A stretch of DNA of 41,625 nt from Salinivenus sp. (lineage in GTDB: Bacteria; Bacteroidota; Rhodothermia; Rhodothermales; Salinibacteraceae): positions 1 through 41,625 of the forward strand of contig JAHENZ010000087.1 in assembly GCA_018609755.1 (NCBI GenBank). The letters are read 5' to 3'. The first letter of the stretch is position 1. Each line of letters opens with the position of its first letter. The translations under genes were made by a program, and so were the position numbers. This document shows positions 35,172 through 41,625 of the stretch, piece by piece. The notes under the pieces were generated by a model that was not told the origin of the DNA, did no database searches, and saw only the letters and a program-made list of their open reading frames with translations.

Positions 35172-35453
35172 ATGCCTGACATCGAACTCACTCGTTCCCA
35201 CTCCCTCGGCCTCGACGGCGGACGTGACGCCGTCGAGCGCGTGGCACAGGATCTCGAAACCGACCTCGGCGTGCGTTACGAGTGGGACGATAACACGCTT
35301 CTCTTCGGCGGCCAGGGAGCGGAGGGAGAGATTGCGGTCGACCCCGACACCATCCAGATCCTCATCAATCTCAGTGGATTTCTCAAACCCATGAAGGGGC
35401 GGTTGAAGAAGGAGGCCGAGCAATACCTCGACCGGTATCTCGACGAAACGTAA
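35172..35453 (+). CDS. Polyhydroxyalkanoate-system family protein
   Basis: A 93-residue protein. It matches the PHA-system (TIGR02610-type) layout: IELTRSHSLGLDGGRDAVER, the DLGVRYEWDDNTLLFGGQGA segment and a C-terminal helix (FLKPMKGRLKKEAEQYLDRY). In bacteria making polyhydroxyalkanoates these proteins are linked to granules. Here no PHA synthase is seen in the window, so the role is unproven. Start ATG 35172 is preferred because a frame from 34944 prepends unrelated, basic sequence overlapping the divergent peptidase gene. Confidence 0.75.
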   Translation: MPDIELTRSHSLGLDGGRDAVERVAQDLETDLGVRYEWDDNTLLFGGQGAEGEIAVDPDTIQILINLSGFLKPMKGRLKKEAEQYLDRYLDET

Positions 35454-35561
35454 CTCGACAACCTCTGGATGTGTCCGATATTCGGCAGCTTTTTCGTGTC
35501 AAGAACCGAGACGAGGAAGTCACCTTCTCGCCTACCCTTCACGCAATACGGGCACGTATTC

Positions 35562-36245
35562 ATGAAACGATTCGCCACCTTCCAGCTCGTCCTCGCTGCT
35601 CTTCTTTCCCTTCTCATTCTCCCGGCCTGCGACTCCGGCGGCTCGAATGAGGAGCCCAACAACCACGAGTTTCAACTCGACATTAGCCCACTCTCTTCTC
35701 AGTCCACGCAGAAGGTGACGACGGGAGCGGATGAAGACACGACACTCAACGGCTACTCCTTCTACCAGAATCCGCCGGCCAGCCAGTCGCCCGGGGATCG
35801 CAACGTCTTCATTATCTACATGAACGAGAATGAGACCCTGGAGGAACGCCGAAACCAGGAGGGACTGCTCGGCTTTGCGAAGTCTCTTGGCGGCCGTATG
35901 GGACCCGGAGAGCATCCGATCGTCAAGGCCTCAAGTGATGCCTATCTGAACGGGGAGGCCTTCATCTTCGCACTGTACTACGACTTCAGTGCCGTTCTGA
36001 ACGGCGACATCGAAGGGCTGGTGTATTACTCTGTGATTGACGGGACGATCACGTTTGAGGGAGGAGACTCCCGAACCGTCGTTGGATCCGTCGACGCTGT
36101 CGCTGAAGCCATCCGCTACGCCAACCCGGACTCGACGGCCGGATACGAAATCATCCGCGACACGACTCAAATTACGGGCGAATTTCAAGCGAAGGATGCA
36201 GAGACGTTCCTGTCGGTCCCGTCCGGCTCCCCAGAGCCGTATTAG
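35562..36245 (+). CDS. Hypothetical lipoprotein, 227 aa
   Basis: An exported lipoprotein with signal MKRFATFQLVLAALLSLLIL and lipobox PAC (cysteine at about residue 23), starting at ATG 35562. The mature protein is acidic, begins DSGGSNEEPNNHEFQLDISP, and has a beta-rich body (VFIIYMNENETLEERRNQEG, EAFIFALYYDFSAVLNGDIE and GTITFEGGDS). I do not recognise a family. A start at 35469 would extend it with unlikely sequence. It is 109 bases downstream of the PHA-system gene and convergent with the TolB-like gene. Confidence 0.72.
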   Translation: MKRFATFQLVLAALLSLLILPACDSGGSNEEPNNHEFQLDISPLSSQSTQKVTTGADEDTTLNGYSFYQNPPASQSPGDRNVFIIYMNENETLEERRNQEGLLGFAKSLGGRMGPGEHPIVKASSDAYLNGEAFIFALYYDFSAVLNGDIEGLVYYSVIDGTITFEGGDSRTVVGSVDAVAEAIRYANPDSTAGYEIIRDTTQITGEFQAKDAETFLSVPSGSPEPY

Positions 36246-36274
36246 AGAGCCCCCAGATTCCGGTCTCCCCTCGC

Positions 36275-37825
36275 TTACTCCATCCCGGTGTTGCTCACGA
36301 AGGCAATTCGCTCCCCGTCCGGCGACCACGAGGGCACGTTGATCGTGCCCTGCCCGCCGTACACATAGGCAATGACCTCCGGCTCGCCTCCATCCGCGGG
36401 CATCCGGCGCAGGTACACCTGCCTGTAGAACGGATGGTCGCCAGGGGGGACGCTCGGCAGATACGAGAGGAAGACGATCGATTCTCCGTCCGGCGACACG
36501 TGCGGAAACCAGTTGTTGAACCGGTCGTCGGTGAGCTGCTCTTTGTCGGAGCCGTCCGGAGCCATTCGCCAGATCTCCATGCTGCCGGTGCGGACGGAGT
36601 TGAAGTAGATGTACTCGCCGTCCGGTGAATACTCGGAGCCGTCGTCCAGTCCCTCCGCCGTCGTCAGGCGCACTTCCTCGCCCCCCTCCACCGGAATCTT
36701 GTAGATGTCGTATTCGCCGTCTCGTGCGCCGGTGTAGGTCAGCCACTGCCCGTCGGGCGACCAGCCGTGCAGGTACGACGGCCCCTGCGGCGTCACCTGC
36801 GTCGGCGTGCCGCCGTCGATGGGCACGGTGTAGACAATGGAGTTGCCGTCGTGCTCCTCCGCGTGGTGGCTAATGCCGATCTGCTCTCCGTCGAAGGAGA
36901 GGACGTGGTCGTTGTTGTTGTCGTCCGCAAAGCCGGTGTCGATCTCCTTCGGCGTGCCCGTGGCGAGATCGAAGCGGTAGAGCAGCCCCTCGCTGTTGTA
37001 GATGAGCGATTCGCCGTCCAGTGTCCAATTGGGCGCCTGAAGGGAACGGGGCTCTTCGTGCACCACGGTCCGGTGCCTGCTCTCCACGTCCATCGTTTCC
37101 ACACGACTTCCCAGATATTCGTCATACTGCGTGAGGGAGTCCGACGCCGGCTTCACGATGCGCACGTTCCGAAAGGTGGCGGTTTCGGTCGTCCCCTGCG
37201 TGTGGGAGCTCACGAAAAGCCCCACGTACACGCTATCGCCCAAGGCCACAGACGAGACGGTATCCCGCGTAAATGGATCGCCTGCCTGCGCCACCGACAT
37301 CGTGTAGGTGCTGTCCTCGCGGGCCAGCTGAATGACATCGGCGCCGGTCACCGAGGAACGAACCTCGTCGGTGCTGTCCCCCGCGGCGGGCCGGTACTGG
37401 AGCGCCGTACGGCCGTCGCCGTGGACGGCGGCACTCACGTGGGCCGCGTCGGGCGACAGGTCGGATCGAATCATCCAGCCCATTGTCCTGTGCTCGTGTG
37501 CCCCTTCTCCCTCGAAGGCCCCGCGGGCCCGAAGCAGCACGTCGCCGCTCACCCGAGTCCAGGCCACGTGAAAGGCATCCTCCTGCCCCCACACGTTGGC
37601 GCCCCCGCCCACAATGTGGTAGCTCTGATCGGTGGTGTCATACTGCACCGACCCGGCCGCCTCTACCTCCCCCACGTCGGCCTGTCCCTCAAAGGCTCCG
37701 AGGTCGGTGGGTTGTGGCGACCGCGAATCGCAGGACGAAAAAAGAAGAAGAGCCATGCAAAGTGCGGCGAGCAGCCCGGACGGAAACATGTTCATCAGGA
37801 CGTGGGACGTGTGGAGAAGTGTCAT
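36275..37825 (-). CDS. TolB-like PD40 beta-propeller lipoprotein
   Basis: A 516-residue exported protein. A lipobox (LLFSSC) follows a hydrophobic segment; ATG 37825, 37795 and 37789 are all possible starts. Residues about 40-240 resemble a concanavalin-like/DUF1349-type domain (AFHVAWTRVSGDVLLRARGA). The rest contains several PD40 repeats with the SPDG signature (WSPDGQWLTYTG, YSPDGEYIYFN, VSPDGESIVFLS and WSPDGERIAFVS), forming a TolB-type propeller. Such proteins bind peptides or polysaccharides at the periplasm or surface; no catalytic residues are seen. The gene lies 76 bases downstream of the TauE/SafE gene on the same strand. Confidence 0.82.
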   Translation of the reverse strand: MTLLHTSHVLMNMFPSGLLAALCMALLLFSSCDSRSPQPTDLGAFEGQADVGEVEAAGSVQYDTTDQSYHIVGGGANVWGQEDAFHVAWTRVSGDVLLRARGAFEGEGAHEHRTMGWMIRSDLSPDAAHVSAAVHGDGRTALQYRPAAGDSTDEVRSSVTGADVIQLAREDSTYTMSVAQAGDPFTRDTVSSVALGDSVYVGLFVSSHTQGTTETATFRNVRIVKPASDSLTQYDEYLGSRVETMDVESRHRTVVHEEPRSLQAPNWTLDGESLIYNSEGLLYRFDLATGTPKEIDTGFADDNNNDHVLSFDGEQIGISHHAEEHDGNSIVYTVPIDGGTPTQVTPQGPSYLHGWSPDGQWLTYTGARDGEYDIYKIPVEGGEEVRLTTAEGLDDGSEYSPDGEYIYFNSVRTGSMEIWRMAPDGSDKEQLTDDRFNNWFPHVSPDGESIVFLSYLPSVPPGDHPFYRQVYLRRMPADGGEPEVIAYVYGGQGTINVPSWSPDGERIAFVSNTGME

Positions 37826-37901
37826 GGGAGCGCCGACCTCATCGGCCCTTCCATGATAACAACCACGCCACCCTGATTGAAATGAATTCAATACATCCGC
37901 G

Positions 37902-38945
37902 TCACGACGACGGAGCCACCGGCCCCCACCGCGTCAGCTGAAAGAAGAGCAGGACCCCGAACCCGAAGATTCCCGCCGAGAAGAGAAGGAGCGGCAGTGC
38001 CGGCTGAATGATCCAGAGGGCACTCAGAAATTGAACGACAATCACCACGTAGAGCAGCGTGGCAATGTAGAGGCGGGGCACCCGGTTCACCACGTAGGCG
38101 CCGAGCGGCGCTCCAAAGACGACGACCGGAATGCTGACCCACCAGAAGCGATACGCCTCCACCTGCATGTCTTGCAGCACGAGCGCGTGCAGGAAAAATC
38201 CGAGCACGGCGTTGAACGCCATGAGCGTCACGGAGGTGGGGGTAGCCACCTTTTCCGACAGGCGGTACTTGAGCGTGACGAAGGCGAAGGAGCAGATGTC
38301 CACGCCGTTGCCGAAAATGGCGCTAAGGGTCCCCCCAACGAGACCGATCCCCAGGAGCTCCGCCTTCTGTGTGCTCGTTAACGCCGGAAGGGTATCGGTG
38401 GCGTCCTCGTCCCGAATGTGGTTGATGACAAAGAGCGCCAGGCCATAGCTCAGGAAGAACGACACGAACATCATCTTCGCGTAGGCCGGGGGCACGTACG
38501 GCGCAATGAAGTAGGTGCCGCCCACGATGCCCGGCACACTCCCCGCCGCCACCAGCCACAGGTAGGTCGTCTCCACCGGAATGCGACGCGCCCAGATATA
38601 GAGGGCCGCCGCGGTCATGCCCACACTCTGAATGGCCAGACTAAAGTTGCGGGCCACCGTCGGATCGATGCTGAAGACGAGCGTCATGACGGGATAGGCC
38701 ACCGCCCCGCCGCCCTCCGAGCTCACGCCCGCAACGAACGATCCCGCTATCATCGTTATCGTCATGAAGCCGTGGGTCCGAAAGAGCGACCACAGCTCCT
38801 GCGTGCTCATGTAAATGCCCCAAACGAGAAGGGTGATCGCGATGGGAGCCACCACCCCCGCCGCGTAGCGCAGGGTCCATCGCTCTTGCTGAATGAACGG
38901 GGAGGAGGACACAACCACCTGAGGTCTATGAGTCGGGCAAACCAA
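37902..38945 (-). CDS. TauE/SafE family sulfite/anion exporter
   Basis: A 347-residue inner-membrane protein with eight or nine hydrophobic segments. The paired TauE/SafE motifs are seen: AGSFVAGVSSEGGGAVAYPV in the first half and GLVGGTLSAIFGNGVDICSF in the second. The family exports sulfite, sulfoacetate or related organosulfur anions. The start at 38945 could be replaced by a GTG at 38918, which would place the first helix nearer the N terminus. The TolB-like gene follows on the same strand. The ligand cannot be assigned from sequence. Confidence 0.85.
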   Translation of the reverse strand: MVCPTHRPQVVVSSSPFIQQERWTLRYAAGVVAPIAITLLVWGIYMSTQELWSLFRTHGFMTITMIAGSFVAGVSSEGGGAVAYPVMTLVFSIDPTVARNFSLAIQSVGMTAAALYIWARRIPVETTYLWLVAAGSVPGIVGGTYFIAPYVPPAYAKMMFVSFFLSYGLALFVINHIRDEDATDTLPALTSTQKAELLGIGLVGGTLSAIFGNGVDICSFAFVTLKYRLSEKVATPTSVTLMAFNAVLGFFLHALVLQDMQVEAYRFWWVSIPVVVFGAPLGAYVVNRVPRLYIATLLYVVIVVQFLSALWIIQPALPLLLFSAGIFGFGVLLFFQLTRWGPVAPSS

Positions 38946-39090
38946 TCGCAGAGTACAGCTTCGGGGCCCCTCTGTTCAGGAGCGGCCATTACGTTTCAGA
39001 TACGTCCCCAGTACAGCACGTGGGAGAACCCGTTCTCGCCCCCATCGTTGACGAATCGTCGTCACTTTCCCAATCAACGCGTTCCCCGTC

Positions 39091-39288
39091 GTGTCCAAAT
39101 TCTGGAAAACGGTTTTGCTCACCGCAGCCGCCACCGGCGCTGCGGCCCTCCTCCTCCACCAGCTCGACCTTGAATCGGCGCGCGAAGAACTGCGCGAATC
39201 GGGCCCTGACTTTCCCGACCTCGACCCCGACGACATGCAGGAGGAAGACGTGGCCATGCTTCTGAATGAACTGGCCTCCCAGCTCTAA
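39091..39288 (+). CDS. Small acidic membrane-anchored protein, 65 aa
   Basis: A GTG start at 39091 gives MSKFWKTVLLTAAATGAAAL, a short N-terminal hydrophobic segment, then an acidic tail (ESAREELRESGPDFPDLDPD, ending EEDVAMLLNELASQL). The family is unknown. The strong acidity and signal-like N terminus support a real gene. It precedes the zinc-ribbon protein by 85 bases on the same strand. Confidence 0.5.
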   Translation: MSKFWKTVLLTAAATGAAALLLHQLDLESAREELRESGPDFPDLDPDDMQEEDVAMLLNELASQL

Positions 39289-39373
39289 TTCCTTCACGCG
39301 CTCGCGCTCCGGGCACCACTCGATATTCTGAGCCAACAACGCTGCCCTCCTCCGGCGACCCTTCAATACACAA

Positions 39374-39571
39374 ATGCCCTCCACGATGGCCTCCGTTCGA
39401 GAATGTCCGTCCTGCGCCCTGGAGTTCGAGGACACCGGCAACGTAAAAGAGTGCCCGTACTGCGGATACGAATTTCCCCAGCAGCGAGACAGCATCGGCT
39501 GGATCGCGTGGCTCCTGGTCCTGCTCCTCCTCTGGCCCGCCATCAAAGGCCTGATGTATCTTTTGGGATAG
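39374..39571 (+). CDS. Zinc-ribbon protein with C-terminal membrane helix
   Basis: A 65-residue protein. A zinc ribbon (CPSCALEFEDTGNVKECPYCGYEF) is followed by one hydrophobic helix (IGWIAWLLVLLLLWPAIKGL), so it is a tail-anchored inner-membrane protein. ATG 39386 is an alternative start. Similar small proteins are widespread and unstudied. Confidence 0.75.
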   Translation: MPSTMASVRECPSCALEFEDTGNVKECPYCGYEFPQQRDSIGWIAWLLVLLLLWPAIKGLMYLLG

Positions 39572-39634
39572 AGGGCAATCGTCCGGCCGGAGCCGTCTCC
39601 GCAGTGGGCCACTGCACCTGTACTGGAATTGAAT

Positions 39635-39693
39635 CGTGAAGCGTGAGCATCGGCGCCCTCACGCATCGCGCGCTTCACGCATCACTTTTCACG
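39635..39693. repeat. CGTGANN heptamer array, inverted
   Basis: CGTGAAG and CGTGAGC (39635-39648) are followed, after a spacer, by opposite-strand heptamers CCTCACG (39657-39663), then CTTCACG, CATCACT and TTTCACG in direct contact (39673-39693). It ends 15 bases before the roxA-like ATG. It belongs to the same family as 16915-16995. Confidence 0.65.
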
Positions 39694-39708
39694 CAGCACA
39701 TTCGATCC

Positions 39709-40890
39709 ATGGACACCGCGACGCCTACATCAACCCTCCTCGGCGACCGCTCTCCAGCTGACTTTCTTGATACGTACTGGCAGAAGCAGCCGCTCGTCGT
39801 CCGCGACGCGCTGCCAGACTTTCAGTCGCCGCTCTCGCCCAACGAACTCGCCGGACTGGCCTGCGAGGACGGGGTCGAGAGCCGCCTGATCTTGAAAGAG
39901 GGCGGCGCGCATCCCTGGGAGCTGCGTCACGGGCCGTTCGCACAGGACGACTTTCTCGAATTGCCGGAAACGCACTGGACCGTGCTCGTGCAGGAGGTTG
40001 ACCGGCTCATTCCAGAAGTCGGCGCGCTACTCGATCACTTCCGCTTCTTGCCCGACTGGCGCCTCGACGACATCATGGTGAGCTACGCCCCCACGCACGG
40101 CACGGTGGGTGCGCACATCGACAATTACGACGTCTTCCTGCTGCAGGGCCTCGGCCATCGCCGCTGGCAGATCGGGACTGAGCCGGTGGAAACCGAGGAG
40201 ATTGTCCCGGATCTCGACGTGCGCATCCTGGCTGATTTTGAACCAGACGAAGAGTTTGTCCTCGGCCCCGGCGACATGCTGTATCTGCCGCCCCGCGTGG
40301 CCCATCACGGCATCGCCGAAGACGACGAGTGCATGACCTATTCGGTCGGCTTCCGTGCCCCCCGCCACCAGGACCTCGTGGGCGAGTTCCTGCAACACGC
40401 GATGGAGCAGGTCGACCCGGACGCTCGCTACAGCGATCCCGACCTGTCGCCGGTCGAGCATCCGGGCGCCATCCCCAAACAGACGCGTACCAAAGTGTAC
40501 GCTCTGCTGCGCGGCCTCGTGGACGATGACGCGACGATCGACCGCTGGCTCGGGCAGTACCTCACGCGGCCGGATCGCAACCGGCAGGCCGTGCCGCCGC
40601 AAACACCGGTCTCCGCCACTGCCCTCGTCGACGCGCTGAAACAGGGCACTGACCTGCGGCGCGGCCCCGTCTCGAACCTCGCCTACGTCGAGCACGAGGA
40701 CACGGCCCTCCTCTTCGTCAACGGCGAGGCCCGCCGGCTCGACCCGGACCTGGCCTACGCCGCTCCCGTCATAACGGGCCGCGAGGTGCTTCCGGCCGAT
40801 CGCCTCACGCCCCACCTCGACGACGACGCGTTCGTCGATCTGCTCGTCTCGCTGGTGAATGAGGGCGTGCTGGAACTGGCCACCGCATAA
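39709..40890 (+). CDS. JmjC/cupin ribosomal-oxygenase-like protein (RoxA/YcfD type)
   Basis: A 393-residue Fe(II)/2-oxoglutarate oxygenase. Metal ligands H136 and D138 lie in GAHIDNYDVFLLQ and H199 in ARVAHHGIAED. The N-terminal LLGDRSPADFLDTYWQKQPL also matches the family, and the C-terminal region is a winged-helix-type domain. E. coli YcfD (RoxA) hydroxylates arginine 81 of ribosomal protein uL16, so the same type of activity is likely here. Start ATG 39709 is preferred; a frame from 39643 would include a heptamer repeat. The DinB-family gene follows by 19 bases and may be co-transcribed. Confidence 0.88.
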   Translation: MDTATPTSTLLGDRSPADFLDTYWQKQPLVVRDALPDFQSPLSPNELAGLACEDGVESRLILKEGGAHPWELRHGPFAQDDFLELPETHWTVLVQEVDRLIPEVGALLDHFRFLPDWRLDDIMVSYAPTHGTVGAHIDNYDVFLLQGLGHRRWQIGTEPVETEEIVPDLDVRILADFEPDEEFVLGPGDMLYLPPRVAHHGIAEDDECMTYSVGFRAPRHQDLVGEFLQHAMEQVDPDARYSDPDLSPVEHPGAIPKQTRTKVYALLRGLVDDDATIDRWLGQYLTRPDRNRQAVPPQTPVSATALVDALKQGTDLRRGPVSNLAYVEHEDTALLFVNGEARRLDPDLAYAAPVITGREVLPADRLTPHLDDDAFVDLLVSLVNEGVLELATA

Positions 40891-40909
40891 CACCCGCGAT
40901 TCCCTTCCT

Positions 40910-41473
40910 ATGCACAATCAGTTAGAAACGTACCGCTCCGACTTTCTTGCACTGAAAGACGAGGCGACGAGCCTCGTGGACGGGGTGGCTGCGGATACGC
41001 TTCGCCAGTCCCCGGATCCGGAAACGTGGTCGTTCGTCCAAGTCTTCGATCACATGATTGCGACCGGGGAACCGCTCCTCGGGGCACTCGAAACTGCCAT
41101 TCAGAACGGTCGGGAAAAGGGCCTGTCCGGCACTCCCCCCTTCGAATACGGCTTTGTGAGCCGGTGGTTTGTTCACCTCATGAAGCCGTCCTCGGACTGG
41201 TCTCTTCCCGCCCCCTCTATGTTCGAGCCAAAGGACACGTCCGCGCTGGTCCCTCGCGAAGTACTTGAGGACTTTCGCTCTCTTCAAGACCAGTTTGCCG
41301 GTTGCGTGGCCGACGCCGACGGGCTCGACCTCCGACGTCTCCGGGTACCGTCGCCCGCGTTTCCTCTTTTGCGCATCAGCCTCGGGGCCTGGTTTGAAGC
41401 CACCCTCGCCCATCAGCGACGCCATCTCAACCAGGCACGAGATATCATTCAAGAACTGCAAGACGAGACGTAA
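40910..41473 (+). CDS. DinB superfamily protein
   Basis: A 187-residue protein with the four-helix DinB layout. Metal-binding histidines are suggested by VQVFDHMIATGEPLLGAL and the C-terminal HQRRHLNQARDII. The opening helix (MHNQLETYRSDFLALKDEAT) is typical. The fold serves as thiol-dependent transferase or damage-induced protein in other bacteria; no function is assigned here. Start ATG 40910 gives the family length, whereas a start at 40859 overlaps the preceding gene. A group II intron 3' end begins 13 bases after the stop, on the opposite strand. Confidence 0.82.
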   Translation: MHNQLETYRSDFLALKDEATSLVDGVAADTLRQSPDPETWSFVQVFDHMIATGEPLLGALETAIQNGREKGLSGTPPFEYGFVSRWFVHLMKPSSDWSLPAPSMFEPKDTSALVPREVLEDFRSLQDQFAGCVADADGLDLRRLRVPSPAFPLLRISLGAWFEATLAHQRRHLNQARDIIQELQDET

Positions 41474-41486
41474 TTCAGTGAACTAA

Positions 41487-41625
41487 ATCGAGTAGGGAGT
41501 GGGGCCGGGCGAGCCAGCCCCACGTCCCTCTCACACCACCGGGCATGCGTGCTACGCACCTGGCGGTTTCATTGAGTGGTCAACCGTAGTGGTCCAGTAA
41601 GCTGAAGAGTCCGATCGATCCGAAC
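41487..41625 (-). mobile_element. Group II intron, 3' end (domains V and VI), partial
   Basis: On the minus strand the sequence near 41533-41568 folds as domain V: ACCGCC pairs with GGTGGT, the inner stem is GTGCG/CGCAT, and a CGC catalytic triad is possible. It is followed by GTGAGAGG. Domain VI (41495-41530) is a hairpin with arms GTGGGGC/GCCCCAC. After it the strand ends CCTACTCGAT at 41487, with a branch-point-like A. This closely resembles bacterial introns with CTACTCGAT ends. The intron body, and any reverse transcriptase/maturase, extends past the window. It lies antisense to the DinB gene. Confidence 0.8.

Noticed and set aside
39643-39708. Longer N terminus of the RoxA-like protein
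   Set aside because: The added sequence is translated heptamer repeat; the family begins near ATG 39709.
1-41625. tRNA/rRNA genes and CRISPR arrays
   Set aside because: No T-loop consensus in a tRNA fold, no rRNA segments and no regularly spaced direct repeats were found by reading the sequence; a covariance scan could still find a missed tRNA.

Overview
The window looks like a chromosomal segment of a halophilic bacterium of the Salinibacteraceae/Rhodothermia (Salinibacter or a close relative). The grounds are GC-rich DNA, very acidic soluble domains, few Shine-Dalgarno sequences, Bacteroidota-type proteins (PKD-OmpA lipoprotein, TolB-like lipoproteins, large exported metallopeptidases), and a dense set of K+/Na+/amino-acid transporters carrying cytoplasmic sensor domains. 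The species assignment is inferred from protein character, not from a search.

Positions 1-19228 are an ion and osmolyte transport island. It starts with the N-terminal part of an MgtE Mg2+ transporter (minus). Then come a two-TM K+ channel with two RCK modules, an APC permease fused to RCK, a minus-strand pair (DUF3124 lipoprotein and an amber-interrupted membrane-anchored protein), trkA, trkH, a CPA antiporter fused to RCK, an APC permease fused to a degenerate PTS-EIIA-like domain plus RCK_C, two paralogous outer-membrane proteins, aroE, and (minus) an APC permease fused to two UspA-like domains. The same transporter cores are recombined with different regulatory tails, so K+, Na+/H+ and amino-acid flux may respond to shared nucleotide signals. 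It resembles what I recall being described as a 'hypersalinity island' in Salinibacter ruber.

Positions 19229-25793 hold small and hypothetical genes: an unknown 121-aa protein, a pRiA4b ORF-3-like zinc-finger protein, a DUF2207-like membrane protein, a DUF2007 protein, a secreted unknown, a PKD-OmpA lipoprotein and an AstE/AspA-type deacylase. A heavily structured intergenic stretch (22458-22692) has two minus-strand terminators and may encode a small RNA.

Positions 25794-39000 hold uvrA, with a GTAG-headed 28-bp palindrome inside its reading frame, a zinc-dependent metalloprotease lipoprotein, a Uma2-family protein, an M14 carboxypeptidase, a PHA-system protein, two lipoproteins (one with TolB-like beta-propeller repeats) and a TauE/SafE transporter. 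Positions 39001-41625 hold two 65-aa proteins, a JmjC/cupin ribosomal-oxygenase-like protein and a DinB-family protein. The right edge is the 3' end (domains V and VI) of a group II intron on the minus strand, whose body and any maturase lie outside the window.

Small repeats are scattered through the window: GTAG...CTAC palindromes (one intergenic, one inside uvrA) and CGTGANN heptamer arrays flanking aroE and roxA-like genes. No tRNA, rRNA, CRISPR array or complete insertion sequence was seen.
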